Source: an uncultured Oligoflexia bacterium | GTDB lineage: Bacteria; Bdellovibrionota; Bacteriovoracia; Bacteriovoracales; Bacteriovoracaceae | Assembly: GCA_950060715.1 (NCBI GenBank) | Contig: CATLVA010000103.1 | Span: forward strand, 1 to 6,161 | DNA: 6,161 bases | Direction: 5' to 3' | Shown: piece by piece, positions 1 to 6,161 of the stretch | How positions within the stretch are numbered: the stretch's first letter is position 1 | How the letters are laid out: the number at the start of each line of letters is the position of its first letter | Notes under the pieces: model-generated | What the model saw: the letters and a program-made list of their open reading frames with translations, nothing else | Database searches by the model: none | Told to the model about the DNA's origin: nothing | Position numbers and translations under genes: made by a program

Positions 1-176
1 CAGTAGGTTTGTCCCTTGGAGTAACACCGCTACTATCAAGTGCAGGAAAATTTGCCATAATATTTGTCATGTTTATTGGAAGAGTTGGTCCTCTTACTTT
101 AGCGCTTGCATTAGGGCAGAAAAATAAAGATAAAGGTAATGTTGACTACCCTGAGGGTAGAATAATGATAGGTTGA
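1..176 (+). CDS. ktrB: KtrB potassium channel subunit, C-terminal end (partial)
   Basis: This is the last 57 codons of a gene that begins before the window; the reading frame starts at base 3 and ends in TGA at 174-176. KtrB is the inner-membrane, K+-translocating (often Na+-dependent) subunit of the Ktr uptake system in the TrkH/TrkG/KtrB superfamily. The visible part has the family's final pore-motif region and last membrane helix: a GLSLGVTPLLSSAGK stretch, then a hydrophobic helix containing FIGRVGPLTLALAL. It ends in a polar cytoplasmic tail with YPEGRIMIG, which resembles the usual KtrB C-terminus. The gene sits 3 nt upstream of ktrA, as in typical ktrBA or ktrAB operons. The TrkH paralogue is the alternative, but the short RCK partner next door favours Ktr. 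Selectivity-filter glycines of the earlier repeats are outside the window. Confidence 0.92.
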   Translation, partial: VGLSLGVTPLLSSAGKFAIIFVMFIGRVGPLTLALALGQKNKDKGNVDYPEGRIMIG

Positions 177-179
177 TTT

Positions 180-875
180 ATGATTGTAACAGTAATTGGA
201 TTGGGAACTTTTGGAGCGAAAACGGCCACGAGACTTTTTGAAAAAGGTGCGGAAGTAATTGCGATTGATAATAAAGAAGAGTTGGTTGAAAAAATCAAAG
301 AGAGAGTTACTCACGCCATTAAAGTCGATATCACCAACGAGAGAGCTGTTAGAGGAACGAATATTACAGATGTTGATGTCGCCATTGTTGCAATCGGGGA
401 TAATATTGAAACTAGTATTCTTGCGGTAGCACTTTTGAGAAAACTTGGGGTCGGTAAAATTATTGCCAGGGCCACAACTAATCTTCACGAGCACGTACTA
501 AAAGAAATAGGGGCTTCAGAAATCATTCGAGTCGAAGAGGAAATGGGAGAAATTGTTGCTTCCAAAATTGTTGCCCCTCACGTTCTTCAGCGCTACAACT
601 TTGCAGCCGGTTACTCGATTGTTGAACTGAGACTAGGGAAAAAATTCGCTGGCAGAACTTTGGTTGAGAGTCAGATCAGACAAAATTATTCATTAAATAT
701 TGTAGCTCTTCAAAAAAGAGTTCCATTTATTACTGAGGACGGGAAGTCTTCATTTAGAGTTGAAATTAATGATAGTCCACTTCCAATGGACATTATTGAT
801 GAAGATGATGTTGTTGTTTTAGTTGGTTCTGAGAAGAACTTTAATAAGTTATTTTCGGATCTAGCAGAGAGTTAA
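180..875 (+). CDS. ktrA: KtrA, RCK/TrkA-type regulatory subunit of Ktr potassium uptake
   Basis: A 231-residue cytosolic protein, the usual length for KtrA (about 220) and half that of the tandem TrkA. Residues 1-125 form a TrkA-N/RCK Rossmann domain. The nucleotide-binding glycine motif G7-L-G-T-F-G12 follows beta-1, and D30 at the end of beta-2 (VIAID) is placed to bind the ribose. Residues 137-225 match the RCK_C domain, with the GRTL and NIVAL patterns near 158-177 and a closing VVVLVG strand at 211-216. In this family the octameric ring binds ATP/ADP or NAD(H) and gates the KtrB dimer at the inner membrane. The ATG follows the ktrB stop by 3 nt, and an AGG at 170-172 lies 7 nt upstream as the ribosome site. 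The gene is evidently co-transcribed with ktrB. The family assignment is firm; ligand preference cannot be read from the sequence. Confidence 0.94.
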   Translation: MIVTVIGLGTFGAKTATRLFEKGAEVIAIDNKEELVEKIKERVTHAIKVDITNERAVRGTNITDVDVAIVAIGDNIETSILAVALLRKLGVGKIIARATTNLHEHVLKEIGASEIIRVEEEMGEIVASKIVAPHVLQRYNFAAGYSIVELRLGKKFAGRTLVESQIRQNYSLNIVALQKRVPFITEDGKSSFRVEINDSPLPMDIIDEDDVVVLVGSEKNFNKLFSDLAES

Positions 876-878
876 TCT

Positions 879-2045
879 ATGAATTTATCGTTAAAAAAGA
901 GAATTGCATTTAGTTTTGGTGTGGCCAATATCATGGTTTTATTTATTGGATTCACAATATTTTATTTCTTGAACTCACTCAACGAGCAAATTGAAACGAT
1001 TACTCAAAATACAAATCAGAACACTATTCTTTCTGAAGAGATTAGTATTTCTGCGGTTCAAATTATTAAGCTTCAAAAGAAGATTATTACTAATAGGGCC
1101 AAAGAAGATGATCTAGAGCAATTAAAAGCTTTATGTTCAGACTTTCAAGATCAACTGCAAAACTTAGATGCTCTCTATGAAAGTGTGGAAGTAAAAACCA
1201 CGATTTCGAAAATGATCGGATATATAGACTCACTTCAAACAATTTTGAGCAAGGTCTCTCCTTATGATATCAGGGACAATGCTGGACAAGTGGCGATTAG
1301 TGAACTTGCGGACAAAATTCTGGAATCATTTTCTCAAATTCAAGATATCCAGTTTCATCAAAACCAAGAAAGAGATAAACAAATTAAAAAGATTGTAGGA
1401 GAGACCAGACGCTATATGCTGATTGACCTTATCATCTGCTTTTTTGCAACGATTCTCTTAAGTTTAGTCATCCCTGGTAATGTTGCCTTGCCATTTAAGA
1501 AGATTAACGATGCGGTTAGGGAGCTACAAGATTGTAACTTTGACGTATCGATCTATTACAATAAAGACGATGAGATTGGAGAGCTAGCCAAAGAGCTTAA
1601 TAAGATGATCGCCAGTATGAAAAATTTCGAAGAACTGCGAACAGACAGAATTTCGGTTGAGCGTAGAAAATTTGATATCCTCGCTAATATGGTTAAGAAA
1701 AATGTTCTTATCGCTAATGCGAATGGAGAGTTAATTTACTTGAATAACCAAATGTATAATCTTCTTAATTTGGATTCTGATTCAATTCTTAATAAAAATA
1801 TTGCTGACACCATTATCTCGCAAGATATTAAAGAAGCTTATGAACTTGCGATCAAACGTAGGTCTAAAATTGAAAATCATGAAATTTCAATTACCCATAA
1901 AAAGGTTGAAGAGAATGAAGAAGGCGAGACCACTGAGATCGAGGAAGAAGCATTTAGCGGTTATGCCAATGTTATTCCAATCAGGGCAAAGGAGTCCGCT
2001 TTGGATTACTATATGATGGTTCTATCAAAAGAAACGTTTGCGTAA
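879..2045 (+). CDS. Membrane-anchored HAMP-PAS protein without a kinase or other output domain
   Basis: A 388-residue sensor-like protein. Residues 1-8 are a short basic cytoplasmic end and about 9-32 a first membrane helix. Residues 33-178 are a largely helical, Gln/Asn/Lys/Glu-rich, probably four-helix-bundle periplasmic domain. A second membrane helix spans about 180-199. A HAMP domain follows at about 198-250, with P199, P205 and the D231-E-I-G-E signature, then a linker helix. A PAS-like domain covers about 264-388 (VLIANANGELIYLNN at 276-290, closing strands YANVIPI and YYMMVL). An acidic stretch at 342-358 interrupts the PAS fold. No histidine kinase, GGDEF or chemotaxis signalling region follows; the protein ends at the PAS. 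It starts 3 nt after the ktrA stop, with GAGAG at 867-871 as ribosome site, so it belongs to the ktr operon. A role in sensing or in modulating K+ uptake is inferred from position only. It could instead be a sensor half that acts through a separate partner. Confidence 0.85.
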   Translation: MNLSLKKRIAFSFGVANIMVLFIGFTIFYFLNSLNEQIETITQNTNQNTILSEEISISAVQIIKLQKKIITNRAKEDDLEQLKALCSDFQDQLQNLDALYESVEVKTTISKMIGYIDSLQTILSKVSPYDIRDNAGQVAISELADKILESFSQIQDIQFHQNQERDKQIKKIVGETRRYMLIDLIICFFATILLSLVIPGNVALPFKKINDAVRELQDCNFDVSIYYNKDDEIGELAKELNKMIASMKNFEELRTDRISVERRKFDILANMVKKNVLIANANGELIYLNNQMYNLLNLDSDSILNKNIADTIISQDIKEAYELAIKRRSKIENHEISITHKKVEENEEGETTEIEEEAFSGYANVIPIRAKESALDYYMMVLSKETFA

Positions 2046-2074
2046 CCAAAAAACGATGCCTTTTCGATGCGTCA

Positions 2075-2117
2075 TTGAAAATGTTGGCTAGTAAATACGC
2101 AATAATTTGTGTATCTT
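2075..2117 (+). promoter_or_regulatory. Weak candidate promoter in the 83-nt gap before lepA
   Basis: The gap 2046-2128 is the only non-coding stretch in the left half of the window and should hold the lepA promoter if lepA is not read through from the ktr operon. TTGAAA at 2075-2080 and TTGGCT at 2084-2089 resemble -35 boxes, and TATCTT at 2112-2117 resembles a -10 box. The spacings (31 and 22 nt) are too long for a standard sigma-70 pair. If TATCTT is used, the transcript would start about 5 nt before the lepA ATG, that is, almost leaderless. No stem followed by a T run is visible, so there is no sign of an intrinsic terminator for the upstream operon. Confidence 0.22.
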
Positions 2118-2128
2118 AGCTGTCCAAT

Positions 2129-3925
2129 ATGGATACATCAAAGATAAGAAATTTTTCAATTATTGCTCACATCGATCATGGTAAGTCGACCCTTGCCGAT
2201 AGGTTGATTGAGTTGACTAACGCAATTACAGATCGTGAAAAGAAGGATCGACTTCTTGATAATATGGATCTGGAAAAAGAACGTGGGATTACTATTAAAG
2301 CCCAAACCGTAAGGTTGAAGCATATTAAAGATGGTGAGACTTACTATTTCAATCTTATCGATACCCCAGGCCATGTTGATTTTACTTACGAAGTTTCAAG
2401 ATCACTTGCTTCTTGTGAAGCAGCGCTTTTAGTTGTAGATGCCTCTCAAGGTGTTGAAGCTCAGACGCTTGCCAATGTTTATATGGCACTTGAAAACGAC
2501 TTAGAAATTATTCCTGTTCTAAATAAAATTGATCTTCCTCATGCAGATGCTGAAAGAGTGCGCAATGAAATTGAAGAAGTCATTGGTATTGAGGCGGCTA
2601 ATGCTCCAGAAGTTTCTGCTAAGTCAGGACTTGGAGTAAGAGAACTTCTTGATGTTCTTGTTGATAGAATCCCACCTCCAACCGGGAATCCTGAAAATGA
2701 TCTTCAAGCTTTAATTTTTGACTCTTGGTTTGATGCCTATCGAGGGGTTGAAATTTTAGTTAGAGTTATGGAAGGGAAAATTAAAGTTAAAGATAAAATT
2801 TATTTTAAACACTCCAATATCAGCTATGAAGTAATTAAGCTTGCGGTTCATCAGCCATTTTATACTGAAGTCGATGAGCTTGGAGCGGGTGAAGTTGGAA
2901 TTATCATCTGTGGTATTAAGACTATTAGAGATATTAAAATTGGCGATACTATCGTCCATGATAAGAAAAAGACTACACCTTCACTTGCCGGATATGAAGA
3001 AGTAAAGCCAATGGTTTTCTGTGGGATATTCCCGGTGGTAAGTGATGATTATGAAGAGTTAAAAGAAGCGCTAGAAAAACTGGCCCTTAACGATTCTTCT
3101 TTTACTTATGATCCGGAAACATCTACGGCCCTTGGGTTTGGTTTTCGCTGTGGGTTCTTGGGTCTTCTGCATATGTCGATCATTCAAGAGCGCTTAGAGC
3201 GAGAGTTTGGTCTTCACCTTATCTCAACCGCACCTTCGGTTTCTTACCAAGTTAAGACAAAGACAGGTGAAGAGATGATGATTGATAACCCTGCGGAACT
3301 TCCTGATATGGGGATTATTGAGTCAATTTCTGAACCAGTTGTTGAAATATCTATTCACGTTCCAAATGAATTTGTCGGACAGATTATTACTCTTTGCCAA
3401 AAAAGAAGAGGGGTTCAGCAAGATATTAATTATATCACGAGTGAGCGAGTTCAAGTCGTTTATCTTCTACCTTTAAGTGAAATGGTTTTTGATTTTTATG
3501 ATCAATTGAAATCAATTTCTAAAGGTTATGCATCTATGGATTATGAATTTAAAGAATATATGCCTTCGAAATTAGAGAAGCTGGATGTTCTTTTAAATGG
3601 TGACCCAGTTGATGCACTTTCTCTAATTTGTCACAGTTCTACTTCATATTATAAAGGTCGTGACCTGGTTGGGAAGCTTAGAAAAATTATCGATCGCCAA
3701 CAGTTTGATATCGCAATTCAAGCGGCTGTTGGAAATAAAGTTATTGCCAGAGAAACAGTAAAAGCTTTACGTAAAAACGTTTTGGCTAAATGTTATGGTG
3801 GTGACGTTTCGAGAAAGAGAAAGCTTTTAGAGAAGCAAAAAGAGGGTAAGAAGAGAATGAAAATGGTTGGAAACGTGGAGATCCCTCAGGAAGCGTTCCT
3901 TGCAGTACTTAAGGTTGATGAGTAA
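2129..3925 (+). CDS. lepA: Elongation factor 4 (LepA), ribosome-associated translational GTPase
   Basis: A full-length 598-residue LepA/EF4, the same size as the E. coli protein. The GTPase domain has the P-loop AHIDHGKS at 13-20, the switch I ERGIT at 51-55, DTPGH at 78-82, NKID at 132-135 and SAK at 163-165. It is followed by the beta-barrel domain II (about 190-280) and the EF-G-like domains III and V (about 290-480; [12 protein letters not shown] at 338-349, RRG at 426-428). The LepA-specific C-terminal domain at about 491-598 has the basic stretch around 547-577 ([22 protein letters not shown]) that in this family contacts rRNA. LepA acts on the 70S ribosome and in 30S assembly, and is usually dispensable under rich conditions. 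The start is fixed by homology ([14 protein letters not shown]) and by an in-frame TAG at 2117-2119. No Shine-Dalgarno sequence is visible upstream. It is not next to lepB here. The stop overlaps the next gene by 1 nt. Confidence 0.98.
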   Translation: MDTSKIRNFSIIAHIDHGKSTLADRLIELTNAITDREKKDRLLDNMDLEKERGITIKAQTVRLKHIKDGETYYFNLIDTPGHVDFTYEVSRSLASCEAALLVVDASQGVEAQTLANVYMALENDLEIIPVLNKIDLPHADAERVRNEIEEVIGIEAANAPEVSAKSGLGVRELLDVLVDRIPPPTGNPENDLQALIFDSWFDAYRGVEILVRVMEGKIKVKDKIYFKHSNISYEVIKLAVHQPFYTEVDELGAGEVGIIICGIKTIRDIKIGDTIVHDKKKTTPSLAGYEEVKPMVFCGIFPVVSDDYEELKEALEKLALNDSSFTYDPETSTALGFGFRCGFLGLLHMSIIQERLEREFGLHLISTAPSVSYQVKTKTGEEMMIDNPAELPDMGIIESISEPVVEISIHVPNEFVGQIITLCQKRRGVQQDINYITSERVQVVYLLPLSEMVFDFYDQLKSISKGYASMDYEFKEYMPSKLEKLDVLLNGDPVDALSLICHSSTSYYKGRDLVGKLRKIIDRQQFDIAIQAAVGNKVIARETVKALRKNVLAKCYGGDVSRKRKLLEKQKEGKKRMKMVGNVEIPQEAFLAVLKVDE

Positions 3926-4536
3926 TGAATATTGTTCAAGATGAGTTTGATAAGATTCTTTCTGTTTATACATCTGACCAGTATTATGATGAGTTGAAAG
4001 CTGCCAAAGATAGTTTTATTACTCGTACTGGAAAGATTGACGAAGAGTCTGAAGAGTACGAATCTCGTATGAACAGTTTTAATCATTGGTATATTTTTGA
4101 TTACGAACGTGAGGACGGAAGTCATTTCATCGACAAGTATCTTGAAAATAATTCTAATGATCTTGCATTGAGTTTAAAAAATATCAATTATTCTTTGTTT
4201 TTATTTAAAAAAATCAATTTTAGAAAGCAGATCATCATTAATGATATTCTCCATTCAGATAAGTTTGTTTTATCAAAAGAGAATGGGACTCTTCCATTGG
4301 TTGAAGATGATCTTTTTTTAGGTCGTGCTGTGAACTATAACGATCAGTGGTTTTTATTAAATGGAATCGTGACTCTTCCAAGAGAAGTTTTTTCTGTGCT
4401 TAAGAAAGAATCTAAAAAAGTTCGTAAACTTAATAACAGTGTTGAAGAGCTCGGGTTTCTTTTGAATCTGGAGAGACTTAAAAATCGCTCAATTCAATAT
4501 GGGCATGTTGATTCAAGTAAGATTTTTAATTTCTAG
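3925..4536 (+). CDS. Uncharacterised 203-residue protein, translationally coupled to lepA
   Basis: I do not recognise a named family with confidence. The product is a soluble, Asn/Lys/Glu-rich protein with no signal peptide or membrane helix. Residues 1-50 are helical and charged. FNHWYIFDY at 52-60 is followed by a D-G turn, IDKYL (69-73) and a leucine-rich helix. A likely beta-rich part follows (about 88-155): SLFLFKKINF, the IINDIL strand-turn, then LVEDDLFLGRAVNYNDQWFLLNG at 125-147. The C-terminal 50 residues are helical and basic. This order (W-F-D motif, Y-L helix, D-I-L, L-x-x-x-D-L-x-x-x-R) recalls, from memory only, the body of hypothetical proteins that carry a SEC-C zinc motif. 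No Cys is present, so the metal motif is absent. The ATG overlaps the lepA TAA (TAATG), and AAGG at 3911-3914 inside lepA could serve as ribosome site, so expression should follow lepA. The stop lies within the CTAG shared with the convergent gene. Confidence 0.8.
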   Translation: MNIVQDEFDKILSVYTSDQYYDELKAAKDSFITRTGKIDEESEEYESRMNSFNHWYIFDYEREDGSHFIDKYLENNSNDLALSLKNINYSLFLFKKINFRKQIIINDILHSDKFVLSKENGTLPLVEDDLFLGRAVNYNDQWFLLNGIVTLPREVFSVLKKESKKVRKLNNSVEELGFLLNLERLKNRSIQYGHVDSSKIFNF

Positions 4537-5528
4537 TTTTTAACTTCGTCTAAATTTATTTTTTTCTTCGAGCTATAGAGAATATATGGAATTGCTCCAG
4601 TTATATTCGTGATCATAACCACAATAAAATAAAGATTAAAAAGGTTAGCTCCATTGGTAATACCATAAAAACCAAGGAGAGATTCAAATACGGCGTGCCC
4701 AACACCAAGGCCAGCTGGTGCTATGGGAAGAGCGATACTTATAAATCCCATTGGAAGAATAGAGGCAATCTTAAAAAAATCCAGCTCCGCGCCTTGTGCG
4801 TATGGAGCGACAAGATACCAGAAAATAACCATGGAAAAAAATTGCACTGCCAAACTGCATAGAAAAATCTCAAAGATTCTTGGTTTAAATAAAATTAATG
4901 TCTGCCAAACTCTATCAAATATCGGCATAACTTTGTTAAAAACTGGCAATGCTTGGAGCTTCTTACTGATCTTTAACGGAAGTTCGCTGAAAAAGAGATA
5001 GAATATCGCCGCTACCACAATCGCTGCAAAGATAAGTAGATTTAAATGAATAAGGTATTCAACATTTTGCGATAGTGAGACTAAAGAAGAGTAGCTAAAA
5101 AGTGAGAACATACTTCCCACAAAAACCAGCCCGATCAATCCAATAAGGCGATCCATGAAAACTCCAAGAAAAATAAAATCTTTAGGGAGGCTTCGATCCA
5201 TATCACGGATATAAAATATCTTAACTAAGTCGCCGGTTACGGCTCCGGGAAGGACAGAATTAAAAAATAATCCGATCCAATTAACGATGAGAAGTTTAAC
5301 TAGGGAGATCACTTCCTTCGCTTTGGTAAGAATGATGATTTTTAGCCTTAGTGCGACAAAAACTTGGTCCACAAGTATAAATAAAACAGCGGCAAGTACT
5401 CGGTAGGGATCATTTTTGATAATCTCCGTTACAAACGAGAGCTCAAGCTTTCCAGACTTAACTAGCCAAGTAATCAAAGCTACGGCAGCTAACATCTTAA
5501 TTAAATTTGTCATAATTTTTTTGGCCAT
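4533..5528 (-). CDS. Flippase-like integral membrane protein (LPG_synthase_TM / UPF0104 family)
   Basis: A 331-residue polytopic inner-membrane protein when started at the ATG at 5528. It has about seven or eight hydrophobic segments (roughly 9-24, 42-63, 75-92, 117-140, 160-180, 215-241, 252-275 and 297-318). Family hallmarks are visible. LFFNSVLPGAVTGDLVKIFYI at 87-107 matches the N-x-x-L-P-G-x-x-G-D-x-x-K/R pattern. FMDRLIGLIGL at 124-134 matches the conserved D/E-R. ALPIAPAGLGVGHAVFESLLGFYG at 266-289 is the conserved Pro-Gly-rich loop. Members include the lysyltransferase-linked MprF flippase domain and the AglD-like glycolipid enzymes, and they move or modify membrane lipids. The substrate cannot be read here, and no MprF synthetase domain is attached. 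An upstream in-frame TTG at 5600 would overlap the divergent nitrilase and was not chosen; ATG 5513 is the alternative start. Neither ATG has a clear Shine-Dalgarno sequence. The stop overlaps the convergent gene by 4 nt. Confidence 0.86.
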   Translation of the reverse strand: MAKKIMTNLIKMLAAVALITWLVKSGKLELSFVTEIIKNDPYRVLAAVLFILVDQVFVALRLKIIILTKAKEVISLVKLLIVNWIGLFFNSVLPGAVTGDLVKIFYIRDMDRSLPKDFIFLGVFMDRLIGLIGLVFVGSMFSLFSYSSLVSLSQNVEYLIHLNLLIFAAIVVAAIFYLFFSELPLKISKKLQALPVFNKVMPIFDRVWQTLILFKPRIFEIFLCSLAVQFFSMVIFWYLVAPYAQGAELDFFKIASILPMGFISIALPIAPAGLGVGHAVFESLLGFYGITNGANLFNLYFIVVMITNITGAIPYILYSSKKKINLDEVKN

Positions 5529-5579
5529 TTGGTCTATAATAAACAACGTGAACTTAAAAAGACAGAAGAAAAGGCCACT
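5529..5579. promoter_or_regulatory. Divergent promoter spacer with overlapping -10 elements on both strands
   Basis: This 51-nt spacer separates the minus-strand flippase-like gene from the plus-strand nitrilase remnant. It carries a perfect TATAAT at 5535-5540 on plus. The reverse complement of 5536-5541 is TATTAT, a good -10 for the minus strand in almost the same bases. Plus transcription would start near 5547, giving a leader of about 33 nt. Minus transcription would start near 5529, making the ATG at 5528 leaderless or the ATG at 5513 short-leadered. No good -35 sits at 16-18 nt for either. TTGTCA at 5507-5512 is 22 nt from the plus -10, which is too far. Confidence 0.5.
5571..5574 (+). 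promoter_or_regulatory. Ribosome binding site that sets the nitrilase start
   Basis: AAGG, within AGAAAAGG, ends 5 nt before the ATG at 5580. It supports that ATG over an in-frame TTG at 5529, which would add 17 residues unlike any nitrilase N-terminus. The product starting MKAAIIQ fits the family's usual first beta strand. Confidence 0.65.
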
Positions 5580-6029
5580 ATGAAAGCTGCTATTATTCAA
5601 ATTTGCTCAAAACTAGATCCAAATACAAATTTAGCAAAGATTTCTGAGCTTATAAATGCAGCTAAGACTGAGCAGCCTGCACTTGAAGCTGTCTTTTTAC
5701 CGGAAGTTTTTTATTCAATGAGTGATGGGACGAAACCGACACCTTATTTGATTGAAGAGGGAAATGAGCATTATCAAAATATTGCAGATCTCGCTAAAAA
5801 GCATAATGTTTATCTTTTAGGTGGAAGTGCTGCGACTAAAAAAGGCTCGGGAATTGTAAATAGAAGTTATAATTTTAATCCTGCAGGGGAGCTGATTGCC
5901 CAATACGATAAGATTCATTTATTTACGATTGACCTAGCACAAGATCGAACGGTTTTAGATGAAGCTAAGGTTTACACTAAAGGTAGTGAGCTAAGTGATT
6001 TTAAAATTGGTCAGATAAATTTTTTCTAG
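5580..6029 (+). pseudogene. Carbon-nitrogen hydrolase (nitrilase superfamily), truncated before the catalytic cysteine
   Basis: The frame encodes 149 residues, against about 260-280 for complete members of the omega-amidase/Nit group. The N-terminal half is well preserved. MKAAIIQICS is the first strand, and FLPEVF at 39-44 carries the catalytic Glu (E42). HNVYLLGGSA is at 75-84 and NRSYNFNPAGELIAQYDKIHLF at 94-115, with the catalytic Lys at K111. The segment FKIGQINF at 141-148 is where the family leads into the GLSICYDLRFPEL block that supplies the catalytic Cys. Here a TAG follows at once, and none of the three forward frames in the remaining 132 nt restores that block. A simple frameshift is therefore unlikely, and deletion or insertion is favoured. 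Without Cys the product cannot catalyse amide or nitrile hydrolysis. It has a good ribosome site and promoter-like sequence, so it may still be expressed. The exact substrate of the ancestor (for example a deaminated-glutathione or omega-amidase type) is not determinable. Confidence 0.78.
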
Positions 6030-6058
6030 TGGGGTCTATAGTTCTTATCGCCCCACTA
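6027..6058. repeat. 8-bp perfect inverted repeat (stem-loop) at the nitrilase break
   Basis: TAGTGGGG at 6027-6034 pairs perfectly with CCCCACTA at 6051-6058 around a 16-nt loop. The first three bases are the TAG stop of the truncated nitrilase. Neither strand has a T run after the stem: plus reads AATTCTTC, and minus reads GAAAAAATTT. It is therefore not a canonical intrinsic terminator. It lies between the broken gene and a possible minus-strand gene end. It could be a subterminal hairpin of an inserted element or a non-canonical bidirectional terminator. Confidence 0.6.
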
Positions 6059-6083
6059 ATTCTTCACAGTCAGACACCATCCT

Positions 6084-6161
6084 TCATAAAATTTCAAGTA
6101 ATTTATCATCTTTTGTATCCGTAATACCAGACGTTATTAGTCTTACCCACATTCCTGATAG
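6084..6161 (-). CDS. Possible C-terminal end of an unidentified minus-strand gene (partial)
   Basis: On minus, a frame open from the window edge gives 25 residues ending in TGA at 6086-6084: LSGMWVRLITSGITDTKDD followed by KLLEIL. The amphipathic, Asp/Lys/Leu-rich composition is plausible for a protein C-terminus. Its position 25 nt from the stem-loop fits a gene ending towards the nitrilase remnant. Length is too short for identification or for statistical support, and a plus-strand frame without a start is also open here (6019-6161). It could be the end of a transposase if the nitrilase was cut by an insertion sequence, but nothing visible proves that. Confidence 0.3.
   Translation of the reverse strand, partial: LSGMWVRLITSGITDTKDDKLLEIL

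Noticed and set aside
111..494. Minus-strand open frame of 127 codons over the ktrB-ktrA junction.
   Set aside because: It lies opposite two well-supported genes, and its Asn/Phe/Ser-rich composition is that of antisense to AT-rich coding DNA.
2051..2075. Possible terminator or operator after the HAMP-PAS gene, from the repeated CGATGC at 2054-2059 and 2065-2070.
   Set aside because: The two copies are direct, not inverted. The best pairing (2055-2059 with 2069-2073) is 5 bp including a G-T wobble, and no T run follows.
5529..5600. Longer versions of both divergent genes using TTG starts (5529 on plus, 5600 on minus).
   Set aside because: They would make the two coding regions overlap and remove the spacer that carries the -10 boxes and the nitrilase ribosome site. 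The added residues do not resemble either family.
6027..6058. Calling the stem-loop a standard intrinsic terminator.
   Set aside because: Neither orientation has a T tract after the stem; the T run lies before it on plus and appears as an A run after it on minus.
6019..6161. Plus-strand open frame at the right edge, Ser-rich, read as a continuation of the nitrilase by frameshift.
   Set aside because: It has no start codon and lacks the nitrilase CYDLRFPEL-type block or any other recognisable motif. It is more likely the shadow of a minus-strand gene.

Overview
The window is AT-rich, densely packed bacterial DNA. Genes on the plus strand run KtrB tail, ktrA, a membrane-anchored HAMP-PAS protein, lepA, an uncharacterised 203-residue gene and a truncated nitrilase. 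A membrane flippase-like gene lies on the minus strand among them. The Ktr-type potassium system, low GC, very short gene spacing and a kinase-less sensor would fit a Gram-negative delta-proteobacterium-like lineage such as Bdellovibrionota (Bacteriovorax-like). No marker here settles the taxonomy, so this is an impression only.

Layout: bases 1-2045 look like one operon. The last 57 codons of the potassium channel subunit KtrB are followed after 3 nt by its nucleotide-binding gating partner KtrA. After another 3 nt comes a two-TM HAMP-PAS protein with no output domain. A gap of 83 nt holds at most a weak promoter and no convincing terminator. Next is a complete lepA (elongation factor 4), whose stop overlaps by 1 nt the start of a 203-residue soluble protein (TAATG). 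That protein resembles, from memory, the body of SEC-C-associated hypothetical proteins but lacks the SEC-C metal motif. Its stop codon and the stop of the convergent flippase-like gene are read from the same CTAG palindrome.

The flippase-like gene (LPG_synthase_TM/UPF0104 type) and a nitrilase-superfamily gene diverge from a 51-nt spacer that carries TATAAT on plus and an overlapping TATTAT on minus. The nitrilase keeps its catalytic Glu and Lys but stops just before the catalytic Cys region. The break coincides with an 8-bp perfect inverted repeat. Beyond it lies unrelated sequence with the possible end of a minus-strand gene that runs out of the window. This looks like a rearrangement or insertion boundary.

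No tRNA, rRNA, CRISPR array or complete mobile element was seen. The points most worth following are the broken nitrilase and its hairpin junction, the sensor-like third gene of the ktr operon, and the LepA-coupled unknown protein.
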